This document shows, piece by piece, positions 51,526 through 60,461 of a DNA stretch of 64,000 nt (positions are counted from its first letter, which is position 1; every line of letters begins with the position of its first letter). A model generated the notes under the pieces. It had not been told where the DNA came from. It did not search any database and was given only the letters and a program-made list of their open reading frames with translations. The stretch comes from Chitinophaga ginsengisoli (GTDB taxonomy: Bacteria; Bacteroidota; Bacteroidia; Chitinophagales; Chitinophagaceae). The position numbers were made by a program, and so were the translations under genes. The stretch is taken from assembly GCF_003014595.1 (NCBI RefSeq), contig NZ_PYGK01000001.1:124001-188000 (forward strand). Direction: 5' to 3'.

Positions 51526-51597
51526 GTGTGTTTCCCGTTTCGGGATTGCAAAAATAGACAATTTTTCATTTCTGCAAAATTCTTTTCAAATATTTTT

Positions 51598-53199
51598 TCA
51601 AAACGAATCCACCAGCACAAGCAAACGCTTATCCACAGCGGAATCCCGGGTATAAAAATTTACAAATTGCCCGTCAAGTTTCGTCACCGGGAAGTGAGGG
51701 AAGGCATGCAATACCTTGCAATGATGCCCCTTGGCAACCAGTGAATCCTTCCACTGTGGAGTGGTATAGATCAATGACGGCCCCGGGGGTAAAGTGTCAT
51801 ACGACAGTTGAGGCGCATCCAGGTAATATGTCAACGCATAAGAGTGCGCCTTGTAAAACCCAACAGCACCTCCTTTGAGGTTTTCATTCGCATAAAAGGC
51901 AACAGCACTTCCACTCTGGTAACGCAGTACATCCGGATAGAACAGTCCGTTTAGAAAAAGATTCAGTGCTGCACTCGCCAGGCAGGTACGAAAGAACACA
52001 CGCGCTATTCCTTTCAATGGCAACCATATAAAAGCGCCTATTATGATCGCGATCAACACTACAGCCACAAAATTGATTTGAGGCCGGTAAAGCGCCCATA
52101 AACCAGGAATAGCGATAGCTATAATCCCGATGATGATATACTGTGTAATACGGAATGCTTTCTCTTTCTTAATCGACAGGATATATTGTGCTGTCAGGAT
52201 CGAAAAGAAAGGGAAAATAATATTCAGATAGTGCGGTAACTGGAACCTGGACAACGAGAACAACAGAAAAGTAGTAAGCGCCCCGCTGATGCAATAATAT
52301 TCCCTGGCCTGGCGTCCCTTCCTGATAAAGGTGATCACAGCCACATACAGGAAAATAGACCAGGGCAGGAAAGCCCATAATACGGTATGCAGGAAAAATG
52401 TCGGATCACCACTACCCTTGATAGGCCCTGAGTTCATAAACCGCCCGAACTGACTATCCCAGAAAAAGAAGCGGATGCCTGATACACCTGTTTGTCCGAA
52501 AACTACTTTCTCCGGATGCGCATCAAACTGCTGGTATAATGCGTATAGCTCTGGCGTGACAAACACACAAACCAGCACGCCTACAATCAGCCAGCGTACA
52601 TGAAACAATTCCTTCCATTGTTTTGTGAATACGAACTGCCCGATCAGCGCGAACCCTATCGGCACCAATGCGAAAGGTCCCTTGGTCATTACAGCCAGGG
52701 CAGCCAGTAATGCCCCTGGCAGCAATTGTCGCTTATACAGATGATATACACTTCCAATGATTAACCCTGTAAGGTAGGGCTCCGCACGAACATCCGTGCT
52801 GGATATAACAAGATGCTCCGCCGTCAGCAGGATGCAGACTGACCAGCGGGCTACCTGTTCTCCGTAAAGGTCCTTTGCGAAGCGGTAGGTATACACTACT
52901 CCTAACATCAGGAATAAGAAGGCGGGAAGCTTATACGCAAACGTTGTAAACCCGAATAACTGATAGGAGAGTGCTGCCATCCAGAAAGGGAAATGAGGCT
53001 TATCCAGCCAATCCTGCCCATCTACAAACAGGTTCAGGTAATCGTGGTGCTGCACCATATGTTTGGCAATACCAGCATATAAAGCGCCATCAGGCTCCAT
53101 AATCGTAACCGGAAGACCACTGATATGTACAAATATCAGCAGACCGATCATCCATAAGCTGACTTTTTTCTCTGAGACAGAAGATAGTGACATGCGCAA
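51598..53199 (-). CDS. ArnT-like GT83-family glycosyltransferase
   Basis: 533 residues with about 12 membrane helices. N-terminal ITIMEPDGALYAGIAKHMVQ and DWLDKPHFPFWMAALSYQLF carry the acidic catalytic-site residues of GT-C enzymes (the ExD and DKP motifs of the PMT/ArnT group). LTAEHLVISSTDVRAEPYLT and the multi-helix body follow; a soluble C-terminal domain ends at LLVLVDSF. The family moves a sugar from a polyprenyl-phosphate carrier to lipid A or another acceptor on the periplasmic side. The exact sugar is not known. Possibly co-transcribed with the Rieske and hflX genes upstream. Confidence 0.82.
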   Translation of the reverse strand: MRMSLSSVSEKKVSLWMIGLLIFVHISGLPVTIMEPDGALYAGIAKHMVQHHDYLNLFVDGQDWLDKPHFPFWMAALSYQLFGFTTFAYKLPAFLFLMLGVVYTYRFAKDLYGEQVARWSVCILLTAEHLVISSTDVRAEPYLTGLIIGSVYHLYKRQLLPGALLAALAVMTKGPFALVPIGFALIGQFVFTKQWKELFHVRWLIVGVLVCVFVTPELYALYQQFDAHPEKVVFGQTGVSGIRFFFWDSQFGRFMNSGPIKGSGDPTFFLHTVLWAFLPWSIFLYVAVITFIRKGRQAREYYCISGALTTFLLFSLSRFQLPHYLNIIFPFFSILTAQYILSIKKEKAFRITQYIIIGIIAIAIPGLWALYRPQINFVAVVLIAIIIGAFIWLPLKGIARVFFRTCLASAALNLFLNGLFYPDVLRYQSGSAVAFYANENLKGGAVGFYKAHSYALTYYLDAPQLSYDTLPPGPSLIYTTPQWKDSLVAKGHHCKVLHAFPHFPVTKLDGQFVNFYTRDSAVDKRLLVLVDSF

Positions 53200-53263
53200 A
53201 AGTTACAGCATGACAGCCATTTCCACAAAACCGGGGAGGGGGTTTAATCGAAAATTAACAGGG

Positions 53264-53602
53264 TCACCAACCAAACAAACTGGATTTTTCAAATCCGATA
53301 TACAAACCATCTTCGCGATGTTCCAACGGATAAGTCTTCAGGTAGAAGCCCTCACCACTGCTGTTGTAACCATTCTTAATATTAAACCGGTACCTGTGCA
53401 GCGGACAGACAACATTACCGGCATCATCTATAAAACCATCTGCCATGATACCGCTAGCATGCGGACATTTATAAGCAAACGCATAGATCTGCTGCCCATA
53501 TTGGGTATAACAGATCTTTTTGCCCTGAACCTCCAAAACACCTATCTCACCCTCCCTTGCATACAGGTCTGATAAACGATGCCAGTTGTATTGTTTTGCC
53601 AT
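53264..53602 (-). CDS. Rieske [2Fe-2S] ferredoxin-like protein
   Basis: 112 residues. Cluster ligands: CPHASG (C-x-H) and CPLHRYRFN (C-x-x-H) with the typical spacing, so a soluble Rieske ferredoxin of the biphenyl-dioxygenase-ferredoxin type. No signal or membrane segment. It may donate electrons to an oxygenase; no oxygenase is adjacent. Its start is two bases from the HflX stop, so it is in the same operon, a common arrangement in Bacteroidota. Confidence 0.88.
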   Translation of the reverse strand: MAKQYNWHRLSDLYAREGEIGVLEVQGKKICYTQYGQQIYAFAYKCPHASGIMADGFIDDAGNVVCPLHRYRFNIKNGYNSSGEGFYLKTYPLEHREDGLYIGFEKSSLFGW

Positions 53603-53604
53603 GT

Positions 53605-54798
53605 CTAATAAAAATACTCGCTCTTGTATGGGTAACGCTCCCTGTACAGGGTAATAACTTTATCCATGATAGTCTGGCGCAGTTCATCAATATTCTTACG
53701 CTCTAAAGCAGATATGAACACACAGTTACCCTGAGTCCTGGTTTCCCAGTTCTCTTTCAGCTGGTTCAGGATGTCCTGCTTGATATCATCAGCCAGCCAT
53801 TTGTCGAATGTCTGCTGCTCATACAGGTCCATCTTGTTAAAGATCATGATGCTGGGCTTGTCGAATGCCTTCAGTTCCTGCAGGGTACGGTTTACCACTT
53901 CTACCTGGTCTTCATACTGCGGATGGGAAACGTCTACTACGTGCAGCAGGATATCACTTTCCCTTACCTCATCCAACGTGGACTTGAAACTCTCAACCAG
54001 GTGATGGGGCAACTTGCGGATAAACCCTACCGTATCGCTCAGCAGGAAAGCTGTCTGGTCAAACACTACTTTACGGGTAGTAGTGTCCAATGTAGCGAAC
54101 AGCTTATTTTCAGCAAATACTTCACTCTTACTCAGCAGGTTCATGATGGTGCTCTTGCCTACGTTCGTATATCCTACCAGGGCTACACGAATGTATTCTC
54201 CGCGGTCCTTACGCTGTGTAAGCGACTGTTTGTCAATCTCAGCCAGGCGTTTCCTCAACAGGGATATTTTATCCTTGATAATACGACGGTCAGTTTCAAT
54301 TTCCGTTTCACCCGGACCACGGCTACCGATACCACCTCCCTGTCTTTCCAGGTGACTCCACATCCCTTTCAGACGGGGCAGGATGTACTGATACTGTGCC
54401 AGCTCCACCTGCACTTTTGCCTGAGCCGTACGGGCACGGCGGGCGAAAATGTCAAGGATCAGGTCACTACGGTCTATCACCTTCACATTCAACACCTTCT
54501 CTATGTTGGCTATCTGTGAGCCCGTCAGTTCATCGTCAAATATGACAAGATTGATATTTCTGCCTGTAATAAAATCCTTAATCTCCTCCAGCTTGCCCTT
54601 TCCTACAAAAGTGGCCCTGTCGGGGTGGGATAATTTTTGGGTAAACCGCTTCACAGTAGTAGCACCAGCCGTCTCCGCCAGGAACACCAGCTCATCCAGG
54701 TATTCCTGTACCTGGCGCTCTGACGACTGCTCCTTATGAATCAATCCCACGATAACCGCTCTCTCTTCCTGTTGTACAACTTGTTTCTTCTCAATCAA
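53605..54798 (-). CDS. hflX: HflX ribosome-splitting GTPase
   Basis: 397 residues. N-terminal HflX domain (AVIVGLIHKEQ, ERQVQEYLDELVFLAETAGA), then the linker motif QGGGIGSRGPGETEIETDRR, and a G domain with G1 LVGYTNVGKST, G3 DTVGFIRKLPHHLVESF and G4 IMIFNKMDL. HflX binds the 50S subunit and splits stalled 70S ribosomes under stress using GTP. CAAAGGTA at 54818-54825 on the plus strand is a TACCTTTG -7 box for it, although no good -33 is seen. The Rieske gene follows directly. Confidence 0.95.
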   Translation of the reverse strand: MIEKKQVVQQEERAVIVGLIHKEQSSERQVQEYLDELVFLAETAGATTVKRFTQKLSHPDRATFVGKGKLEEIKDFITGRNINLVIFDDELTGSQIANIEKVLNVKVIDRSDLILDIFARRARTAQAKVQVELAQYQYILPRLKGMWSHLERQGGGIGSRGPGETEIETDRRIIKDKISLLRKRLAEIDKQSLTQRKDRGEYIRVALVGYTNVGKSTIMNLLSKSEVFAENKLFATLDTTTRKVVFDQTAFLLSDTVGFIRKLPHHLVESFKSTLDEVRESDILLHVVDVSHPQYEDQVEVVNRTLQELKAFDKPSIMIFNKMDLYEQQTFDKWLADDIKQDILNQLKENWETRTQGNCVFISALERKNIDELRQTIMDKVITLYRERYPYKSEYFY

Positions 54799-54934
54799 AG
54801 TTTATAATAATTTACTGCAAAGGTATGGAATTAGTCCATAGCCCCATAAACAGCAGGGCATGGCTGGTAATCCGCCGGCTCCTACGTTACAACTGACTAT
54901 TTTACCTACATTTAGCGTCCAAACAAAATCTAAT

Positions 54935-56962
54935 ATGCATAAATCAATTTTGTTAACATCACTTTTAATATCAACTATGGCAGTGGCCCAGCAGAAAATG
55001 ACGCCTGAGCTGCTCTGGCAATTGGGCAGAGTCAGCGGAGAAACAATTACAGCAGACGGGAAAACAGTTATCTATGGCGTTTCGCGATATAATATCGCAG
55101 AAAATAAAAGCGAAAAGAACCTCTACGCCATTCCCCTGGCAGGAGGTGCTGCTAAGCAGATCACCACGGAACCCGGTGCAGAGGGAGATGTCAGTGCTGT
55201 AGACGGACAAAAGATCAGGTATTCCTATAAAGGTCAGCTGTGGGAAGTCAATGCTGATGGTACCAGTGCTACCCAGATCACCCATGTTGATGGTGGATTG
55301 CAGAATATCCGCGTTTCCCCTGACGGGAAACATGTCCTGTTCTCCAAAGAAGTGAAGTTGAAAAAAGTGGCTGGCAGCGATTATTATCCAGACCTTCCTA
55401 AATCCAATGTACAGATATACGACAATCTCAATTACCGCCACTGGGATACCTGGGAAGACGGCAACTTCCAGCATGTATTTTATGCTACCTATGAGAATGG
55501 TCAGATAGGTACACCTGTAGATATTATGGAAGGGGAATTATACGACTGTCCACAGATGCCCTTCGGCGGTACGGAAGATATGATCTGGAGCCCTGATAGC
55601 AAGAGCATCATCTATGTTACTAAAAAGAAGTTCGGTAAGGAATATGCTGTCAGCACCAACACCGACATCTACGAATACAACCTGGAAACACACGCTTCCA
55701 AAAACCTTTCAGAAGGACTTGCCGGCTACGATGTAGCGCCCTCTTTCAGTCCTGATGGCAAATACCTGGCCTGGCTGGGCATGGCGAAAGATGGTTTTGA
55801 AGCTGACAAAAACGATATCATTATACTGGACCGTGCTACAGGTAAACGTACCAATCTTACCAAAGACTGGGATGGCACTGTTGCTTCCATCTACTGGAAC
55901 AAAGACGGTAAACAACTGCTTTTCCTGGCGGTCGTAAAAGGTACTGAACAGCTGCTGGAAATTAGTTTTCAGAAAGATATCGCAGCTACCACCGCGAAGA
56001 ATATACGCCAGGTAACAGAAGGCGATTTTGACATCAATGGTATCATCGGACAGGTTGGGAATACGCTTGTAGTATCCCGCACTGACATGAACCATGCTGC
56101 AGAACTCTTCACCGTGCAACTGCCAAAAGGTACTGTGCAGCCACTCACCACGGTAAACAAAGAGACCTACGACAAAACCGGCATGTGCAAAGTGGAAAAA
56201 CGCTGGATCAAAACTACAGACAACAAAGAAATGCTGGCTTGGGTTATATTCCCACCAGATTTCGATCCTGCTAAAAAATATCCAACCTTATTATACTGCC
56301 AGGGAGGCCCGCAGGCAGCACTTTCCCAGTTCTATTCCTATCGCTGGAACTTTCAGCTGATCGCTTCACAAGGTTACATTGTGGTTGCGCCTAATCGTCG
56401 CGGTATGCCTGGACATGGCGTAGAATGGAACGCGTCTATCAGTAAAGACTGGGGAGGACAGCCAATACGCGATTACCTCAGCGCTATTGATGCTGTAAGC
56501 CAGGAACCTTATGTAGACAAAAATCGCCTGGGTGCAGTAGGCGCCAGCTACGGTGGTTACTCCGTATATATGCTGGCAGGTGTACACAACAACCGCTTCA
56601 AATCATTCATTGCACATGATGGTCTTTTTGACCTGAAGAGCTGGTATGGTACTACCGAAGAACTATGGTTCGCCAACTGGGATATCGGCGCTTACTGGGA
56701 TGCTGCTAATGCAAAGGCACACAAAGAATTCAATCCAAGTGAATACGCCAATAAATGGAATACCCCTATCCTGATCATCCAGGGAGGTATTGATTTCCGT
56801 GTAGGCATTGAACAGGGCTTACAGGCTTTCCAGCTCGCACAACTGAAAGGGATCAAAAGCAAACTGCTGTATTTCCCTGAAGAAAATCATTGGGTGTTGA
56901 AAGCGCAGAATGCCCTTGTATGGCAACGTGAATTCTTCCAATGGCTGAAAGAAACACTATAA
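54935..56962 (+). CDS. S9-family prolyl oligopeptidase-like peptidase
   Basis: 675 residues from the ATG at 54935, which gives the signal peptide MHKSILLTSLLISTMAVAQ; the longer ORF start at 54860 would spoil it. The N-terminal beta-propeller has WD40-like PD40 blades (VSPDGKHVLFSKE, WSPDSKSIIYVTK, FSPDGKYLAWLGM). The C-terminal alpha/beta-hydrolase domain has the catalytic Ser in GASYGGYSVYM, Asp in IQGGIDFRVG and His in ENHWVLK. Periplasmic or secreted aminopeptidase (dipeptidyl- or acylaminoacyl-type) used for peptide breakdown. Stands alone. Confidence 0.92.
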   Translation: MHKSILLTSLLISTMAVAQQKMTPELLWQLGRVSGETITADGKTVIYGVSRYNIAENKSEKNLYAIPLAGGAAKQITTEPGAEGDVSAVDGQKIRYSYKGQLWEVNADGTSATQITHVDGGLQNIRVSPDGKHVLFSKEVKLKKVAGSDYYPDLPKSNVQIYDNLNYRHWDTWEDGNFQHVFYATYENGQIGTPVDIMEGELYDCPQMPFGGTEDMIWSPDSKSIIYVTKKKFGKEYAVSTNTDIYEYNLETHASKNLSEGLAGYDVAPSFSPDGKYLAWLGMAKDGFEADKNDIIILDRATGKRTNLTKDWDGTVASIYWNKDGKQLLFLAVVKGTEQLLEISFQKDIAATTAKNIRQVTEGDFDINGIIGQVGNTLVVSRTDMNHAAELFTVQLPKGTVQPLTTVNKETYDKTGMCKVEKRWIKTTDNKEMLAWVIFPPDFDPAKKYPTLLYCQGGPQAALSQFYSYRWNFQLIASQGYIVVAPNRRGMPGHGVEWNASISKDWGGQPIRDYLSAIDAVSQEPYVDKNRLGAVGASYGGYSVYMLAGVHNNRFKSFIAHDGLFDLKSWYGTTEELWFANWDIGAYWDAANAKAHKEFNPSEYANKWNTPILIIQGGIDFRVGIEQGLQAFQLAQLKGIKSKLLYFPEENHWVLKAQNALVWQREFFQWLKETL

Positions 56963-57039
56963 GAAATAGTCCTGCATTAAGCACCTGTATCGGTGCTTAA
57001 TGCAGGATCAATACATTCAACTATAAATTCCCCAACGTT

Positions 57040-57828
57040 ATGTTCACCTCTCTCTTATTAGATATCAGTGAAGGCATTGCCACTATCACACTCAATCGCC
57101 CTGATGTTTACAATGCTTTTGATGATCCACTGAGTTATGAATTACAGGATGCCCTTAAACAGGCAGAAAAAGATGCTTCCGTCAGGGTAGTGGTATTGAC
57201 CGGCGCCGGTAACAAAGCTTTCAGCAGCGGACAGGATCTGAAAGCTGCTTTGAATGGGAATGGCGGGAAACGCGATCTCGGTGAATCGCTGCGTAAACGC
57301 TATAATCCTATCATCAGGGCTATCAGGAATATGCCCAAACCCGTTATCTGCCAACTGAACGGCATTGCGGCAGGAGCCGGTTGTTCCATCGCCCTGGCCT
57401 GCGATATGATTATAGCCAGTGAAACTGCCGCCATGGTGGAGATATTCATTAATATAGCCCTGGTACTGGACTCCGGATCCTCGTATTTCCTGCCTCGTAC
57501 TGTAGGATATCACAGGGCCTTTGAGCTGGCTACCAAAGCTACCAAACTATCGGCAGCAGAAGCCCAGCAACTCGGTTTTGTTTATAAGGTGGTGAAACCG
57601 GAAGAACTGGAAGCCACTGTACGGTCCGAAGCTTCTTTTTACGCCGATGCACCTACCAAGGCAATTGCCCTGCTGAAAAAAATGCTGACAAAAGGTATGA
57701 CAGAAAACCTGGACGCAGTGCTCGACTATGAGGTTTATTGCCAGGAAATTGCCGGGAACACTACCGACAATACCGAGGGAATACAAGCCTTCCTCGAAAA
57801 ACGGAAGCCTGTTTTTAAAGGTAATTAA
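57040..57828 (+). CDS. Enoyl-CoA hydratase/isomerase family protein (PaaG-like)
   Basis: 262 residues. Crotonase fold with oxyanion-hole segments GAGNKAFSSGQDLKAAL and NGIAAGAGCSIALACDM, then DSGSSYFLPRTVGYHRAFEL, the DSG pattern of PaaG-type 2-(1,2-epoxyphenyl)acetyl-CoA isomerases and short-chain enoyl-CoA isomerases. No paa genes are adjacent, so the physiological substrate is open. Follows the S9 peptidase by 77 bases in the same direction; shared terminator at 57862. Confidence 0.85.
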   Translation: MFTSLLLDISEGIATITLNRPDVYNAFDDPLSYELQDALKQAEKDASVRVVVLTGAGNKAFSSGQDLKAALNGNGGKRDLGESLRKRYNPIIRAIRNMPKPVICQLNGIAAGAGCSIALACDMIIASETAAMVEIFINIALVLDSGSSYFLPRTVGYHRAFELATKATKLSAAEAQQLGFVYKVVKPEELEATVRSEASFYADAPTKAIALLKKMLTKGMTENLDAVLDYEVYCQEIAGNTTDNTEGIQAFLEKRKPVFKGN

Positions 57829-57861
57829 CACTGTATGCCGCTACAGCTATAACAGACCTAT

Positions 57862-57905
57862 AAAAGCGAAAGGGCGTCTCTTCAACGAGACGCCCTTTCG
57901 CTTTT
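57862..57905. terminator. Bidirectional terminator
   Basis: AAAAGCGAAAGGGCGTCTC (57862-57880) pairs perfectly over 19 bp with GAGACGCCCTTTCGCTTTT (57887-57905), loop TTCAAC. It lies between convergent crotonase and outer-membrane protein genes. Confidence 0.92.
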
Positions 57906-57924
57906 AATATTTTTTATCCGCAGA

Positions 57925-58623
57925 TTATAAGCCGCTGAGCATAAATCCGAAGGAGTAAGGATTCACATCATAAGTACCGTTGCTCTTGAATATGCTATTC
58001 AAAGCATAAGTGCCATATACTGCGAAGTTACCATAACCCACTCTTGCAGTACCGGCAAAACGCCATGTATTGAAGAGGCGTTTGCTGGCTTCTTTTTCAA
58101 TCAGTTTTGAGCCATTTACATTAGCCACTGAGCGGGTATGTGCATTCAGCAGGTTACCTATTTTCAGACCCACACCTACCTTAAAACCTTTGTTTGCATT
58201 TTCAGGCACCTGACGGTAGCGCAGCTCCAATGGTAATTCCAGGTAAGTAGCAGCCAGCTTGAACTTGCTGTAAGCATCCGTTTTCTGGAAATCCGGAACA
58301 GTAGATGCATTTCTTAGGTCCAGGCTCATTTTACTCAGATGGTAATGATCAGACCCTATTCCTAAACCCGCCGCAAGGCTGAAATTAGTTGCCTGCAAAG
58401 GAATATCGTACATAAATGCAATATTGAGCTGGCGGTTAAAACCAGTATTAATAGCTCCAGCTCCTGTACCAGTCAATCCAACATATCCCAACTGAATCAC
58501 TAAGAAATCCTTGGAATGTGAGGCTGCTCCCATAGCTTTATTAGCAACTGCATTCTTGGCATCCTGTGCAAAAACGCCAAAAGAAGCGGCCATCAGTCCC
58601 AGCGAAAAGAATAATTTCTTCAT
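57925..58623 (-). CDS. Outer-membrane beta-barrel protein
   Basis: 232 residues. Signal peptide MKKLFFSLGLMAASFGVFA with cleavage before QDAKN. The rest alternates aromatic and polar residues in short strands (FLVIQLGYVGLTGTG, LNIAFMYDIPLQATNF, YLELPLELRYRQVPEN, TARVGYGNFAVYGTYALN), as in an 8- to 10-strand barrel of the porin/OmpW-like kind. Ends in Leu (GFMLSGL). It has its own promoter (TTTG-N17-TAAATTTG). Function unknown. Confidence 0.8.
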   Translation of the reverse strand: MKKLFFSLGLMAASFGVFAQDAKNAVANKAMGAASHSKDFLVIQLGYVGLTGTGAGAINTGFNRQLNIAFMYDIPLQATNFSLAAGLGIGSDHYHLSKMSLDLRNASTVPDFQKTDAYSKFKLAATYLELPLELRYRQVPENANKGFKVGVGLKIGNLLNAHTRSVANVNGSKLIEKEASKRLFNTWRFAGTARVGYGNFAVYGTYALNSIFKSNGTYDVNPYSFGFMLSGL

Positions 58624-58657
58624 GTTTAAGTATAAAGTCTTGAAAAAGAATATTAGG

Positions 58658-58686
58658 CAAATTTAATGGAATAGGAATAAAACAAA
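58658..58686 (-). promoter_or_regulatory. Promoter of outer-membrane protein gene
   Basis: On the minus strand TTTG (58686-58683), 17 bases, TAAATTTG (58665-58658). It is 35 bases before the start codon. Confidence 0.6.
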
Positions 58687-58781
58687 GGGTTAAAATATTT
58701 ATAAAATATTAGGTCCCATTTATATCTCTGTGCTGCCCTTTCCTAATACCGTTCTAAAAACATATCTTTCGACTGTATAAT

Positions 58782-59840
58782 ATGTTAGAGCCTATGGAAG
58801 AATTTAGTAATGGCATAAACCTGCGTGCAGCAGGCTGCGCTAAATGCCACAATCCCAAATATGAACGTGGTTATAAGGTCCGGCTTTGCAAAGACTGCCG
58901 GCGGGAATTATCCAGGTACCCAGTTAAAAGAGAAGTTATTTGGGGAGCATTAGGGGTGAGCGTTATATTATTGCTTGCCCTGTTCCGTTTACCTACTTAT
59001 TTCAGGGCAGGAGTCGGCTATATGAAGGGGGTACAATTTGCAAAAGAGCATAAATATGTCAGCGCCAACAAGCTTTTTACAAGCACTCTGCAAAGATTTC
59101 CGGGCCATACCAGCTCTATCATACACCTCATCACTGCTGCCTATTTCAATGAAGACCTGTCCCGGATTGACAGCCTCCTGTCTGTGTTAATAGCTACCAA
59201 GGCTAACACCGAAGATCCCGAGTTGCTGGATGAACTTTCAGTAGTAACAGATAACAATCGCTATTATAAGATCCAGGATAGTGCTATAATCAGCCAGCTA
59301 AGCGCCCTGGAGCATGACACTGCTGCCAGCCGCACGATACTGGAAGCCTATCTCCAGAAAGCGCCTTATGACCTGGCTGCAGTAGTAGAACTGGCTTCTA
59401 TTTATCTTGGTCATGATAATTATAGTGGCGTGGATAGCCTTTGCAAAAAAGCAATACATGATGCGCCTCAATTCAGGCCGCCATATTACCTGATACTGGC
59501 CTCCCTGAAAGATCAGAAAAAATATAAAGAAGGATTGACGCTTTCAGAGGAACTGCTGGCACAGAACCAGGAATCAGTAAGTGCGCTTGTTCCTTATACG
59601 ATCTTCCAGCTCAAGCTTAAAAAAGATAAAGAAGCGCTCATTGCCGCCCAACAAGCATACCGGCTGGCGCCGGATGCCCCGGAAGTGCTTTCTCTGCTTT
59701 CCCTGGCTTACCATTTTAATCATCAGCAACAGCAATCCAACCAGATGCTAACGAGGCTTCAACAGCTACCGGAAAAAGACAGTAGCCGGCTGTCAGATCT
59801 TCAGAATTATATTACCGATAAAACTCCCTACAGGGATTAA
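58782..59840 (+). CDS. Zinc-ribbon, membrane, TPR protein
   Basis: 352 residues. An N-terminal zinc ribbon (GCAKCHNPKYERGYKVRLCK and DCRR, two CxxC pairs), one membrane helix (VIWGALGVSVILLLALFRL), then TPR repeats to the C-terminus (NKLFTSTLQRFPGH, AASRTILEAYLQKAP, EALIAAQQAYRLAP). The zinc ribbon is cytoplasmic and the TPR part extracytoplasmic. It ends 12 bases before a membrane metallopeptidase gene, so the two may form one unit, e.g. adaptor and protease. Start is the first of two close ATGs (58782 and 58794). Confidence 0.75.
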   Translation: MLEPMEEFSNGINLRAAGCAKCHNPKYERGYKVRLCKDCRRELSRYPVKREVIWGALGVSVILLLALFRLPTYFRAGVGYMKGVQFAKEHKYVSANKLFTSTLQRFPGHTSSIIHLITAAYFNEDLSRIDSLLSVLIATKANTEDPELLDELSVVTDNNRYYKIQDSAIISQLSALEHDTAASRTILEAYLQKAPYDLAAVVELASIYLGHDNYSGVDSLCKKAIHDAPQFRPPYYLILASLKDQKKYKEGLTLSEELLAQNQESVSALVPYTIFQLKLKKDKEALIAAQQAYRLAPDAPEVLSLLSLAYHFNHQQQQSNQMLTRLQQLPEKDSSRLSDLQNYITDKTPYRD

Positions 59841-59852
59841 AATACTTACAAG

Positions 59853-60395
59853 ATGATGATACCTGGCGTTTATATGGCCCTTATCACCTTTCCGGGTGTA
59901 ATAGTGCACGAGTTTGCCCATCAGCTCTTCTGTCGCCTTTGCGGAGTAGCGATCTTTGATGTGAAATACTTCCAGATGGCCGATCCCGTAGGATATGTAC
60001 AACATGAACCGGCAAAGAAACCCATTCACCAGCTACTCATTAGCGTAGGCCCTTTCATTGTCAACAATATACTTGCGCTTGCACTGGCCTTTCCGGCTGC
60101 CATACCTGTATTCATGTTCAATGATGGTTCACCCTTTGATTTCCTGTTATTATACCTGGCACTCTCCATCGCCATGCATGCCTTTCCAAGTACGACAGAT
60201 GCGAAAGTGATGTGGGATGCAATCTGGCACGGGAAAGATACCCCCCTATGGTTGAAGATCATTACTGTTCCGATCACAGGCTTGATCTATGCGGGGGCCA
60301 TGGGTTCAGTGATATGGCTTGACCTGGTCTACGGAATGGGTGTCGCCTTTGGATTGCCTATACTGATCATTAAATTCTTTTCACAGCTGCTATAA
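59853..60395 (+). CDS. Putative integral-membrane metallopeptidase (HExxH)
   Basis: 180 residues, four or five hydrophobic segments. HEFAHQLF at about residue 20 is the HExxH zinc motif in a membrane setting, and a later STTDAKVMWD supplies a possible third ligand (Asp), as in the M50/DUF3267-like groups. Unusually small for a site-2 protease. Follows the zinc-ribbon/TPR gene by 12 bases and was probably co-transcribed with it. Substrate unknown. Confidence 0.65.
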   Translation: MMIPGVYMALITFPGVIVHEFAHQLFCRLCGVAIFDVKYFQMADPVGYVQHEPAKKPIHQLLISVGPFIVNNILALALAFPAAIPVFMFNDGSPFDFLLLYLALSIAMHAFPSTTDAKVMWDAIWHGKDTPLWLKIITVPITGLIYAGAMGSVIWLDLVYGMGVAFGLPILIIKFFSQLL

Positions 60396-60410
60396 TCCTC
60401 TTAAAATAAA

Positions 60411-60439
60411 AAGGACGTACCGCTGATTGGTACGTCCTT
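60411..60439. terminator. Bidirectional terminator
   Basis: AAGGACGTACC (60411-60421) pairs with GGTACGTCCTT (60429-60439), loop GCTGATT, with A- and T-rich flanks. Lies between the converging membrane peptidase and helicase genes. Confidence 0.85.
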
Positions 60440-60461
60440 CTCTTTATCAATAAAGCTTGTA